From contig NZ_CANMED010000002.1 of NCBI RefSeq assembly GCF_947496855.1, forward strand, positions 1 through 64,000: a stretch of DNA of 64,000 nucleotides. The letters are read 5' to 3'. This stretch comes from an uncultured Aquimarina sp. Lineage in GTDB: Bacteria; Bacteroidota; Bacteroidia; Flavobacteriales; Flavobacteriaceae. Under the pieces are notes generated by a model. It searched no databases. It was not told where the DNA came from and saw only the letters and a list, made by a program, of their open reading frames with translations. Made by a program: the position numbers and the translations under genes. Positions 8,142 to 16,624 of the stretch are shown one piece after another. Numbering within the stretch: position 1 is the stretch's first letter; each line of letters opens with the position of its first letter.

Positions 8142-9221
8142 ATGAGCAACACAAATGAACTATATCAAAACGTTTCTGGAAAACAAAAAGATGAATATAA
8201 AGAATATCTAACAGTAATAGATCGAATGGATTGGCACAGTTATGATTATACTACCTGGCCTTGTGCAGATTTATCTTTCCGCGATATCGAAAAAGATGAA
8301 GCATGTGATTTATGGCCATTTAAACCTAATCTAAACGAGCCACATTGGGTAGATCTTAATAGTCAATTTAGATCAGGTATCAGGAGATACGGATACGCAA
8401 ACAGATTCGAAATGCCGGAACAAGTACAAGAGCTTTCTCATAGTATTGCTAAAGAAAAACTCTCAACTATTCAAGGACTTCAACATAGTAATCCAGATGA
8501 ATTTAATACTCAAATTAAACACTATGGTTTTTCTAATGAGAAACATTTTTCTTGGGGGATTTCACTATTAGATTCTGCAGAAGAACAAGCGATGGATGCT
8601 GCTGATGATTTTCTGAAGGAACAAAAGGCAAAACTTGATTCGCAAATGGATGCTCACATAGAAGCCGCTTCGGAAGGTGGATTACTAGATCCAATAAACG
8701 GAATTGATATGGAAACTTGGGCTGCTGCAAATGCAAAAATCGCAGGCGGTATGGATTTTGAAGATGTATTGAAAGTAGTTGAAACAGAAAAACCCATTTG
8801 GGATGAAGTTTCTGCAGAGTGGACCGCTAGAATGTCTCAGGATACTACGTTTGCAATTTCAAAAGTATATGGTGATGCATTTCTGAATTCTGATATTGGA
8901 AAATTTGCATCAACAGGAACCAATGAAACATCAGAAACAAGTGCTACTGCAAGTGGAAGTTCATTAGAAAAAGTTTCTGAAGATTTTGAATTATACATAA
9001 AAATTATGTGTCATCAAAACATGGGTGCTGCACAAGGAAAAGATGCTGCTTCTATACTTAATGAATATGGACTTAACGTTAGCGATTGGAGCTCTGTCGG
9101 AGCACAGTGGTCCACAAAAATGGCAACTGATACCCGCATGGCTTTAAAAATGGGAGAACTAATGGAAAAATACAATGCGGAGTTTGCTACAGCAGGAGCT
9201 GGAGACGATATAGATTTCTAG
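8142..9221 (+). CDS. Repeat-containing acidic protein (DUF6620-like)
   Basis: The protein has 359 residues, is acidic, and has no signal peptide or membrane helix. Two homologous modules of about 70 residues are visible: one around 190-255 containing WDEVSAEWTARMSQDTTFAI, and a second around 285-350 containing WSSVGAQWSTKMATDTRMAL. A low-complexity Ser/Thr/Ala linker (about 260-275) separates them. The N-terminal 120 residues contain several conserved-looking Trp and Tyr residues. From memory this resembles the DUF6620 group of uncharacterised Bacteroidetes proteins; I am unsure. It is the last gene of the SPFH/LipL32 operon and is followed by a long hairpin. Confidence 0.6.
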   Translation: MSNTNELYQNVSGKQKDEYKEYLTVIDRMDWHSYDYTTWPCADLSFRDIEKDEACDLWPFKPNLNEPHWVDLNSQFRSGIRRYGYANRFEMPEQVQELSHSIAKEKLSTIQGLQHSNPDEFNTQIKHYGFSNEKHFSWGISLLDSAEEQAMDAADDFLKEQKAKLDSQMDAHIEAASEGGLLDPINGIDMETWAAANAKIAGGMDFEDVLKVVETEKPIWDEVSAEWTARMSQDTTFAISKVYGDAFLNSDIGKFASTGTNETSETSATASGSSLEKVSEDFELYIKIMCHQNMGAAQGKDAASILNEYGLNVSDWSSVGAQWSTKMATDTRMALKMGELMEKYNAEFATAGAGDDIDF

Positions 9222-9242
9222 GGGTATTAGTTTCTAGATAAC

Positions 9243-9312
9243 AATGACCTGATGGTTATCAATAAATTCCATGACATTAGATATAGTTAATACTTGATAA
9301 AATCAGGTCATT
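9243..9312 (+). terminator. Long stem-loop closing the SPFH operon
   Basis: AATGACCTGAT (9243-9253) pairs perfectly with ATCAGGTCATT (9302-9312), and inside it TTATCAA (9256-9262) pairs with TTGATAA (9294-9300). The result is an 18-bp stem with a small internal loop and a 31-nt apical loop, followed by CGTTTTA. It is unusually long for an intrinsic terminator but sits 21 nt after the last stop codon of the operon. Confidence 0.5.
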
Positions 9313-9397
9313 CGTTTTATGAAATAGCAGTATATTTCTAATCCTTATGATCAACGCTAGAAAAAAAGAAGAAGAGTAATACAACTAATTCAAGAAA

Positions 9398-10057
9398 ATG
9401 AAATCAGTCCTTTTATTAATCACATTATGTATGCAAATGACATATTCTCAAAACACGAAGCCAAACGAAGAAGTAAAACGACTAGTTGAATTAGGAAGAG
9501 ATCATATTATCAAACTGGCTTTAAAAAAAATAGGAGAGCAAGAAACAGTAGAGATCAAAAAAGAGGATTTCCATTTCATTACTGTAAAAGCAAGTGATCA
9601 AAGAATATTAGTAGAACTGGGTTATAATGTTTTATACTTACCCAAGAATACTAGTCATTATTCGGGTATTTCGGTAGAGTTTCCATCTAAATTTATTTCC
9701 AAAAGCAGCGTAAATAATGATGGAAAAAACACTACTTTTTATCGACCAACATCAGAATACTTAAAAGTTATTAATTTCATAATGAATCCTGATGGAACAC
9801 GTACTGATATTTTTAACAAAGGAAAGAGATGGTCCCCAACGATTATTTATGAAAAAGAAAAACACTACTTAGTAGATTTTTCTGCAAGAGATCCTGAATT
9901 AGGAGGAGGGTTTTCTAAAGAAGAGATAGATAAAGAAACTGGAGAAGTACTCTCTACTCTGAGTGGTCATTATGCAAGAATGCCAGAAGATATGTTTCCG
10001 AGAGATTTATCAGGTGAAAAAATAGAACGAGAAGAATTTATTGAAATTAGCAATTGA
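9398..10057 (+). CDS. Secreted protein of unknown function
   Basis: The protein has 219 residues with a signal peptide (1-17, cleavage near TYSQ) and no lipobox. The mature part is a mix of charged helix (KPNEEVKRLVELGRDHIIKLALKK) and beta-rich sequence ending in an acidic tail. It contains no recognisable catalytic motif. It probably resides in the periplasm. It lies downstream of the SPFH operon on the same strand but is separated from it by the long hairpin at 9243-9312, so it is likely a separate transcription unit. I do not recognise a family. Confidence 0.6.
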   Translation: MKSVLLLITLCMQMTYSQNTKPNEEVKRLVELGRDHIIKLALKKIGEQETVEIKKEDFHFITVKASDQRILVELGYNVLYLPKNTSHYSGISVEFPSKFISKSSVNNDGKNTTFYRPTSEYLKVINFIMNPDGTRTDIFNKGKRWSPTIIYEKEKHYLVDFSARDPELGGGFSKEEIDKETGEVLSTLSGHYARMPEDMFPRDLSGEKIEREEFIEISN

Positions 10058-10225
10058 CTTCAAAATAGAGAAACTTGAGAATAAAATTATATTAATTTTT
10101 GGAGTCACAATAGAAACCAAAAATTAATAATAATCTTGTATCTAGTGTAAAACCTGATCTAAATTAAATTGATCATAATTATTAAAAAACACTTAAAATG
10201 CAGGAAACAAAATCGTAATAGTCAT

Positions 10226-10768
10226 ATGGTTAAAAAAGTATTTATTCTTCTAGTCTTAATTTTGAATAATCCAATGAAAGCACAAGAACCAAATTCGGAG
10301 ATGTATGTCACCGCGGTTGCCGAACTGATTGATATTTTTTCTACAGGAAAAAGACATAATTCTCATGTCTTTACTTTTAAAATTAAAAAAGTACTTTCAG
10401 GAAGTACGAACGATTCAATTTTCAAAACTCAAGAAATCTTTAATGATTTTGGTGCTTCCGACATATTTTTAAAAACTAAATCACACCTATACAATATTGA
10501 ACCTAAAGAAAGTACGGATGTAGTTATAAAATACACATCGAACGGTCGTCTAAAATGGATTGCAGAAAAGAATAGAAGATTTAGTTTAGAAAGCTTAGAG
10601 TTACTTTTAGAAACATATACTAAGAAAAATAATCAAAAATCTAATTTTAACATGCTCATCGAACGTGAAGGAAAATTATTTTTTAGTGATGATGGCAAAA
10701 ATCAGAAAATAGCAGTAGAATCCCGTACAGGTTACAGAAACTGGGTTATCGCAACAATTGACGAATAA
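10226..10768 (+). CDS. Secreted protein of unknown function
   Basis: I chose the ATG at 10226 (180 residues) because it gives a proper signal peptide (MVKKVFILLVLILNNPMKAQ); the frame could extend to a TTG at 10169 but that would bury the signal. The mature sequence is about 160 residues, basic, and beta-rich, with a segment KIKKVLSGSTNDSIFKTQEI that resembles exported proteins having a CbiA/NlpE-like beta fold, though not enough to name. It is preceded by an AT-rich gap of about 170 nt. Function unknown. Confidence 0.55.
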   Translation: MVKKVFILLVLILNNPMKAQEPNSEMYVTAVAELIDIFSTGKRHNSHVFTFKIKKVLSGSTNDSIFKTQEIFNDFGASDIFLKTKSHLYNIEPKESTDVVIKYTSNGRLKWIAEKNRRFSLESLELLLETYTKKNNQKSNFNMLIEREGKLFFSDDGKNQKIAVESRTGYRNWVIATIDE

Positions 10769-10807
10769 AAAAAATATTAAGAATAATTGCTCAGAAAAAA
10801 AGCCACT

Positions 10808-11117
10808 CTATGTGCGTCTATTACTTTTATGCTCCAAAGGCATCAATTCCTTTATCTTCTCTACTATATTATAAGCTGCAGGACAAACGACGATATTTTT
10901 GCATAGTTAAGTCAGAAATCTAATAAAACTTTTTTCGATCGGTATAAGGGAACTCTTTACAAGCTTTTGATCTTACATCATAAATCAAATAATAATTATC
11001 TGCATCCAAAAAAAGCATTAGATGTTTCTTGTAACACAAAATCTACATCCTCATCTTTTTTCAGATATTGATCTTCAAACTGAATAGATTTCATTTTTGA
11101 ATGCTTCGAAATTCGAA
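10808..11117 (-). pseudogene. Decayed 3' half of a YkgJ cysteine-cluster gene (duplicate of 12265-12783)
   Basis: On the minus strand this segment aligns almost base for base with 12265-12571, the C-terminal 100 codons of the intact YkgJ gene, including the stop position (TAG here, TAA there). It carries single-base indels and substitutions. For example the TGT codon for the cysteine in NYCLIYD has become TAT, and the segment that encoded EVPCAF is scrambled. No start or N-terminal half remains. It is the relic of a local duplication, now separated from the intact gene by the second LipL32-family gene. Confidence 0.8.
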
Positions 11118-11289
11118 TTTAAAACCATAATGACTCTCCAAAATATTTTTAAAAAAGTCATTAAAAAAAATTATGCAAAAAAAACGTTAAAAAAATACAG
11201 TTTATAATTAAAAAATATTCATATTTGATACTCTTTTTAACAAAAAATAAGTGTGTTTAATTTAATCAATAACTTCAATAACTAAAAAC

Positions 11290-11973
11290 ATGAAAATAAA
11301 AATTTTACTTTTACTAAGTATATTTACTTTAGGTAGTTCTGTTGACTCTCAAGCACAGAAATTAAAAAAATTCGGTAGTTCAATAGAAAAAAAGATTGGT
11401 CCAAAAACCATAAAAGTACCATATACAGAAGTTGTATCTTACCTTGGATATGCATCTCCTGGAAATGAAGATGAAGTAAAAGATGGGAAAAAGTTTTACT
11501 ACATATACATGTGGGTACCTGCTGTGGCAACAGAACTAGGTGTAAGAATGAAATCGCCAGTGGGAAAAACTAAAATAAAAAAGGCAACTAAGTCTAAAGC
11601 TTATGAAGAAAACGCAAGTTCTGATGAGTATTTTGACACCTATATTACTCTTGAACGATCAGATATTATTAGCAAAGATAATATTAGTGAAGACGCTGTA
11701 AAGAATGCTAACTGGACTACACTAGATCGTAATGATGATAGTAGTGAAATGCCAAAACAACCTAGCGGAAGTAGTTACAATTCTTTATTAAGATATAAAA
11801 GTGAAATTGGCGATCCGCTTAAGGCATTAACTATTGGTTTATATCGTATTGGATTCACAACTTATAAAAAAGGTGAAGTAAAAGGTACTTTTCTTGCAGA
11901 AGTTGCAGCTCCTATCAAACTACCAGGTGTAGCGATGGCAAAAACTATCGAAGAATTAAAAAAAGGATTATAA
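11290..11973 (+). CDS. LipL32-family secreted protein, copy 2
   Basis: The protein has 227 residues and is about 85% identical to copy 1 at 5284 (192 of 227 positions by hand count); most differences fall in the signal peptide and at surface-type positions. The signal peptide ends near SQAQ and there is no lipobox. The putative calcium ligands Asp116, Thr117, Asp149, Asp150 and Tyr163 are all kept. Unlike copy 1 it is a single-gene unit with its own terminator at 12001. About 60 nt upstream is an AT-rich region with CATATTTG that resembles the TTTG element of the module upstream of copy 1's operon, but no CAGGG palindrome is present, so regulation probably differs. Confidence 0.8.
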   Translation: MKIKILLLLSIFTLGSSVDSQAQKLKKFGSSIEKKIGPKTIKVPYTEVVSYLGYASPGNEDEVKDGKKFYYIYMWVPAVATELGVRMKSPVGKTKIKKATKSKAYEENASSDEYFDTYITLERSDIISKDNISEDAVKNANWTTLDRNDDSSEMPKQPSGSSYNSLLRYKSEIGDPLKALTIGLYRIGFTTYKKGEVKGTFLAEVAAPIKLPGVAMAKTIEELKKGL

Positions 11974-12000
11974 GATAAATACCTAAAACGCACTTATAAG

Positions 12001-12041
12001 TATCCCTGCATTTTAATAATAAAAGTGCGGGGATAATTTTT
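12001..12041 (+). terminator. Intrinsic terminator of LipL32 copy 2
   Basis: TATCCCTGCATTTT (12001-12014) pairs with AAAAGTGCGGGGATA (12021-12035) with one bulged base, and a T-run follows. It starts 28 nt after the stop codon, the same distance as the hairpin after copy 1. Confidence 0.75.
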
Positions 12042-12142
12042 TACAGCATAATAGTAAAAATCACACTTTCTAAGAAGGTGGCTTTATAAAATTCCCAAAA
12101 GAGGAAATGACCAACATATAAATTAGTTTCATATTGTGGGCC

Positions 12143-12175
12143 AGACCTGTCAGGTTTTAAAAACCTGACAGGTCT
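12143..12175. repeat. 33-bp interspersed palindrome
   Basis: AGACCTGTCAGGTTTT (12143-12158) is repeated in perfect inverted orientation at 12160-12175 around a single central base. Palindromes built on GACCTGnCAGG are, from memory, frequent interspersed elements in flavobacterial genomes. A related one lies at 32668-32699. It sits between convergent genes, where it may also work as a bidirectional terminator. Confidence 0.6.
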
Positions 12176-12264
12176 AAAACAGGCAAAGCAACGATAACAT
12201 GATCACCAGCTAAGCAGGTGGTTTTTTTAAAGTAAAATAAATAATTATTAAGGAGTACACGAGA

Positions 12265-12783
12265 TTATGCGCGTCTATTACTTTTATGCTCTAAAGGCAT
12301 TAACTCCTTCATTTTCTCTACTATATTATAAGCAGCTGGACAAACGGCTATATTTTGCATTGTTAAATCAGAAATTTGATGAAATTTTTTTCGATCTGTA
12401 TGTGGGAACTCTTTACAAGCTTTTGGTCTCACATCATAAATCAAACAATAATTATCCGCAGCCAAAAAAGCACAAGGCACTTCCTTCAAGACTAAATCAC
12501 CATCTCCATCTTTTTTCAAATATTGATCTTCAAACTGAATAGATTTCATTTTTAAATGCTTCGAAATTCGATCTACATCAATATCTGTAAACAAAGGTCC
12601 CGTGGTTTTGCAACAATTCGCACACTCTAAACAATCCGTTTTCTGAAATTCTTTGGTATGCAAATCCTGCATGAATGTATCCAAATTCTTTGGTGGTTTC
12701 TTTTTAAGCTTTGCAAAATACTTTTTATTCTCGTTCTGTGTATCTTTGGCCAGTTTCGGTAATTGATCTATGAATTCTTGCAT
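12265..12783 (-). CDS. YkgJ-family cysteine-cluster protein
   Basis: The protein has 172 residues. The cluster CLECANCC (Cys51, 54, 57, 58) is followed by Cys104 (VPCAF), Cys113 (NYCLIYD), Cys123 (KACKEFP) and Cys148 (VCPAA), which is the arrangement of the YkgJ / UPF0153 group thought to bind zinc or an iron-sulfur cluster. The molecular role is not established. There is no signal peptide. A TAATTTTG element (12795-12788 on the minus strand) sits only 4 nt before the ATG, so if it is used the mRNA would be nearly leaderless. A broken duplicate of the 3' half lies at 10808-11117. Confidence 0.85.
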   Translation of the reverse strand: MQEFIDQLPKLAKDTQNENKKYFAKLKKKPPKNLDTFMQDLHTKEFQKTDCLECANCCKTTGPLFTDIDVDRISKHLKMKSIQFEDQYLKKDGDGDLVLKEVPCAFLAADNYCLIYDVRPKACKEFPHTDRKKFHQISDLTMQNIAVCPAAYNIVEKMKELMPLEHKSNRRA

Positions 12784-12832
12784 AGAACAAAATTACGAAT
12801 TATGAATTACGAATTTCGAATTAAGAACTATA

Positions 12833-13543
12833 ATGATTAACAAAGATATTTTCGGAGAAGCGATTAAAGATTTTTATAACAAAAAGTACAGCGAAGATAT
12901 TATAGTACAGGCTCCGGATTTTGATGACGATATCATACCGATCCCTTATTTATTTCGAACTTATTCTGAAATGCCAAAAATTGAGCAAAAAGCATTGGAT
13001 CTTGCTTTTGGAGATGTTTTAGATGTAGGTTGTGGTGCCGGGAGTCATAGTTTATTCCTTCAGAAAGATAGAAAACTAAATGTGCACGCAATCGATATTT
13101 CTGAAGGAGCGATTAAAATATGTAAGGAAAGAGGAGTTGCCAATACATCTGTTCAGGATATTTTTAATCTTAAAGAAATACAGTACGATACTTTACTGTT
13201 TTTAATGAACGGAAGCGGAATCATAGGAAAACTTGCTAATATTGATAAATTTTTTTCCGACGTAAAAAACTTATTAAAAACTAACGGTCAAATCCTAATT
13301 GACTCTTCAGATATCTCCTATTTATTTGCTGAGGATGATGGAAGCTTTTGGGTAGATGCATCTACCGGATATTACGGAGAGATGCAGTATCGCCTGAAAT
13401 ACAAGAAACTTCAGTCTGATTGGTTTGATTGGTTATATATTGACTATAACACGTTACAGAATGCAGCAAACGCCCACGGTTTTATTTGTGAGTTAGTGCT
13501 AGAAGGAGAAAACAATGATTATTTAGCTAAGCTATCTATTTAA
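12833..13543 (+). CDS. Class I SAM-dependent methyltransferase
   Basis: The protein has 236 residues. Motif I (DVLDVGCGAG, residues 61-70) and an acidic residue after the second strand (HAIDIS) define a Rossmann-fold S-adenosylmethionine methyltransferase of the Methyltransf_11/25 type. The substrate cannot be read from the sequence. The gene is divergent from the YkgJ gene across a 49-nt gap made of AATTACGAA-like direct repeats, and its 3' end overlaps the convergent DUF2059 gene by 4 nt. Confidence 0.85.
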   Translation: MINKDIFGEAIKDFYNKKYSEDIIVQAPDFDDDIIPIPYLFRTYSEMPKIEQKALDLAFGDVLDVGCGAGSHSLFLQKDRKLNVHAIDISEGAIKICKERGVANTSVQDIFNLKEIQYDTLLFLMNGSGIIGKLANIDKFFSDVKNLLKTNGQILIDSSDISYLFAEDDGSFWVDASTGYYGEMQYRLKYKKLQSDWFDWLYIDYNTLQNAANAHGFICELVLEGENNDYLAKLSI

Positions 13544-14061
13544 TATCCTTTATTTTTCAGTTTATTAATCGTTTCGGTATACAAATCCCTACTCCATTGT
13601 TCACTGACTTCAGCAACCATTGTTCTTAATGAATTACTTTGATTTTGGACTTTTTTCCCTACTTCAGAATCATAGAAAGCGGATAATTTGCCTTTTTGAT
13701 TATCGCTAAGCTGAGTTCTATCCTTCACCATTTGCTGCCCAGTTTCAGATTCATAAAAAACAATAAGCTGTTTGATATCTTCATGTGAGAAATTGCTGCG
13801 ATACGCAGATACTAATAATGATTTAATAGTAGTCAATGCAGCTATTTTATCTCCTTTTAATTCTTCCCAAATTTTATCAGGTATACCCTGAGTACTATAC
13901 TGTTGTTTTAACAAAGTAAACATTTGATCTATTGCTGCGTCATATTGCTGTTCGGTTCCATTTAATTCAAAATATCGAATAGCATCTTGCTGGTACGATC
14001 TTTGTGACATGCAAACAGTACTTGTTAAAAATAAAGTTAAAGCAAAAACTATATCTCTCAT
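13540..14061 (-). CDS. DUF2059 secreted protein
   Basis: The protein has 173 residues with a signal peptide (1-19, ending near CMSQ). The DUF2059 pattern is clear: an FSHEDIKQLIVFYESETGQQM block followed by a second FYDSEVGKKV block. Proteins of this family are periplasmic helical proteins of unknown function. It is convergent with, and slightly overlaps, the methyltransferase gene, and is divergent from the lipoprotein metalloprotease gene at 14107, leaving 45 nt for both promoters. Confidence 0.8.
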   Translation of the reverse strand: MRDIVFALTLFLTSTVCMSQRSYQQDAIRYFELNGTEQQYDAAIDQMFTLLKQQYSTQGIPDKIWEELKGDKIAALTTIKSLLVSAYRSNFSHEDIKQLIVFYESETGQQMVKDRTQLSDNQKGKLSAFYDSEVGKKVQNQSNSLRTMVAEVSEQWSRDLYTETINKLKNKGY

Positions 14062-14106
14062 AAATTCGTTTATTTACTAACCATTACCTCTGGAAAATTA
14101 ATTTTT

Positions 14107-14877
14107 ATGCAAATTACAAAATTCTTAAGTATACTTTTATTTACATCGCTACTATTCGTGGGATGTTCTGATGATGATGAAAATACTTTTGTACCGGATA
14201 GCCAGTCTTCTAACAAACAACCATTAGGAGGTTCTGCCAGTGACTTGTTAAGTGATACTAATTTTAAAGGATTAACCATAGAAATTGTTTCTGTTCAGGG
14301 ATTTGAACCAACGACAGCTGCCATAAATACGTTTAGAAATTTTCTAGAAGAACGTCTTTTTAAACCAGATGGAATCACAATAAATCAACGTTCGGTTTCT
14401 TCTTCGGGATTAGCTCCATTTAATATCGAAAAAGTAAGACAAATTGAAACTACTACAAGAACCGAATTTAATGAAGGAGATGAAATAAAGGTATATATCT
14501 ATTTTGCAGATGGAACTAATGACAGCGATGAAGGCACCAGAGTAACATTAGGCACTGCTTACTTAAATACTTCTATTGTTATTTATGAGAATACACTCCG
14601 AAAATTAAGTAGTAACCCTAATGCACCGATGTTATCTACAGTTGAAGCTGCCGCATTGAATCACGAATTTGCACATCTATTAGGTCTGGTAAATATTGGT
14701 ACATCATTACAATCCCAGCATGAAGACACGGAATCTAGAGGTCATTGTAATGTAAAAAGCTGCTTAATGGAAGCCGCTATAGAATTCGAAACTGGAATGA
14801 TAAGTATGTTAAATAATGGAGTCCCGGAACTAGACTCACAATGCATTGCTGATTTACAGGCTAAAGGTGGACGATAA
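14107..14877 (+). CDS. Lipoprotein zinc metalloprotease (membrane metalloprotease type)
   Basis: The protein has 256 residues. The lipobox LFVGC puts the lipidated cysteine at residue 20, followed by SDDDE, a typical Bacteroidetes lipoprotein export signal, so it should be displayed on the outer membrane surface. Residues 186-193 read HEFAHLLG, the HExxHxxG zinc motif; the third ligand is probably His205 in the following QHED, and a Cys214/Cys219 pair may form a disulfide. The metzincin-like arrangement supports a peptidase. Bacteroidetes relatives are usually called membrane metalloprotease. Substrate unknown. Confidence 0.75.
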   Translation: MQITKFLSILLFTSLLFVGCSDDDENTFVPDSQSSNKQPLGGSASDLLSDTNFKGLTIEIVSVQGFEPTTAAINTFRNFLEERLFKPDGITINQRSVSSSGLAPFNIEKVRQIETTTRTEFNEGDEIKVYIYFADGTNDSDEGTRVTLGTAYLNTSIVIYENTLRKLSSNPNAPMLSTVEAAALNHEFAHLLGLVNIGTSLQSQHEDTESRGHCNVKSCLMEAAIEFETGMISMLNNGVPELDSQCIADLQAKGGR

Positions 14878-14998
14878 TTTATTAATTATTAATTATTAAT
14901 AAGTTAGACTAAGAAATCGACAATCTACAGTTTACAATAAAGAAAACGGGCAAACACTGCGCACCTACCACTGAATACCTAACACTTAAAATTCAAAA

Positions 14999-16624
14999 TT
15001 AGTACACCTTCTCTCCACCAAGATAGGTTGCATTTACTTTAATATTGGGAATTTTATCTTCCTCGATTTCCATGATATTTTCTTCCAGAATTACAAAATC
15101 AGCAAATTTACCAGCTGTAATACTTCCTTTTTCGCTTTCTTCAAAATTACTGAAGGCAGCCCAGATAGTCATTCCTTTTAAAGTTTCTTCTCTGGTTAAG
15201 GCATCTTGTTTTTGAAAACCTCCTTCTGGATACTGTTTTAGATCCTTACGGGCTACTGCAGCATAAAATGTATAAAATGGACTAACATTTTCCACAGGGT
15301 AATCAGTTCCTAACGCAATTTTACCTGTTCTCTCTAAGAGTTGTTTATACGCATATGCTCCTTTGATTCTTTCTTCTCCCAGTCGCTCATCTGCCCAATA
15401 CATATCGCTGGTAGCGTGTGTAGGTTGCACACTCATTACTAGATTATCATTAAGAATATCAAACTCTTCTGGAGATACTACTTGTGCATGTTCCACACGC
15501 CATCTTCTATCTGATTTATCTTTTAATACATCATAATAGGTATTCATCACTACAGCATTGGCAGAATCTCCAATGGCATGTGTATTCATCTGAAAAGGAG
15601 AACCTGCTAATCTTTTAGCTAATTCCTTAAATTCATCAACGCCAATCACCATTGCTCCATGATGATCTTCCTTATCAGAGTATGGTTTTTTAAGTACAGC
15701 TCCTCTAGACCCTAATGCACCATCTGCATAGACCTTAAAAGAAGACACATTCAATTTATCCGTTTTATGAACTCCTTTTTTCAGGTAATGGTCCACGTAT
15801 TCAGGAACGTTACTTACCATCACATACATTCTGATTTTTAACTGATCTGCTTTCTGTAAACTATCAATTACAGTAATAACCTCTGGACTTAATCCAGCAT
15901 CATCAACGGTTGTTAATCCATAACTGAAATTAATTTTCTCTGCATCCATTAATGCAGCTACTTTTTCATTATCCGTAGGTTGTGGAAAAATAGCTTCTAT
16001 AAGTTCCATCGGATTATCAATCAATACTCCCGTTAATTCTCCATCCTTCTGTAAAATCTCTCCTCCAGAAACTTTGGTATCAATAGTTATTTTTGCAAGA
16101 TCTAACGCTGTCTGATTTGCCAACATAGCGTGACCATCTACTCTAGTCACTGCAACCGGAGTTTCTGGAAACAGACTATCTAACTTTTCTTTAGTCGGGA
16201 ATTCTTTGATCTCCCAATCGTTTTGATCCCAACCGCGACCTGTAATAAATGGTACTTTCTTCTTTTTCTGAAAATCTACAATACGTGCCAGTACCTCATC
16301 ATAACTATTAGTGCCTATAAGATCTACTTTTTGTTGTTGTAATCCCAATCCATAAAAATGACAATGCGCATCAATCAAACCGGGTACAATAGTTTTGCCT
16401 CTAGCATCCACAGAATCTGTGAAAGAATATGTTTTACTTACTTCTTCCAGACTACCTACTGCTATAAATTTATCATCTCTGATAACAAAAGCTTCGACTT
16501 TTGGCTGACTATCATCTACAGTATATACATTAGCATTAAAAACTAGCAAGTCTGCTGTTTCTTTAGGTTGTTGACAAGAAATAAAAAGAAGTGTACAAAT
16601 CGTACCTAGAAGTACTTTTTTCAT
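14999..16624 (-). CDS. Lipoprotein amidohydrolase (YtcJ-like, amidohydrolase family 3)
   Basis: The protein has 541 residues. A lipobox ends at Cys17 (LLFISC). The metal-binding HxH is His88/His90 in DAHCHF, and later NTHAIGD, RVEHAQVV and ALGTDYPVE supply the remaining ligands and the catalytic aspartate expected of the metal-dependent amidohydrolase superfamily. Length and motif order fit the YtcJ/NfdA branch, which includes formamide-type and N-substituted amide hydrolases. Lipidation places it in the periplasm or on the surface. It appears to be a single-gene unit. Confidence 0.85.
   Translation of the reverse strand: MKKVLLGTICTLLFISCQQPKETADLLVFNANVYTVDDSQPKVEAFVIRDDKFIAVGSLEEVSKTYSFTDSVDARGKTIVPGLIDAHCHFYGLGLQQQKVDLIGTNSYDEVLARIVDFQKKKKVPFITGRGWDQNDWEIKEFPTKEKLDSLFPETPVAVTRVDGHAMLANQTALDLAKITIDTKVSGGEILQKDGELTGVLIDNPMELIEAIFPQPTDNEKVAALMDAEKINFSYGLTTVDDAGLSPEVITVIDSLQKADQLKIRMYVMVSNVPEYVDHYLKKGVHKTDKLNVSSFKVYADGALGSRGAVLKKPYSDKEDHHGAMVIGVDEFKELAKRLAGSPFQMNTHAIGDSANAVVMNTYYDVLKDKSDRRWRVEHAQVVSPEEFDILNDNLVMSVQPTHATSDMYWADERLGEERIKGAYAYKQLLERTGKIALGTDYPVENVSPFYTFYAAVARKDLKQYPEGGFQKQDALTREETLKGMTIWAAFSNFEESEKGSITAGKFADFVILEENIMEIEEDKIPNIKVNATYLGGEKVY

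Noticed and set aside
12267-12542. A 91-codon plus-strand frame overlapping the YkgJ gene
   Set aside because: It is antisense to a gene with a complete conserved cysteine set, and the same region is decayed in the duplicate without regard to this frame.
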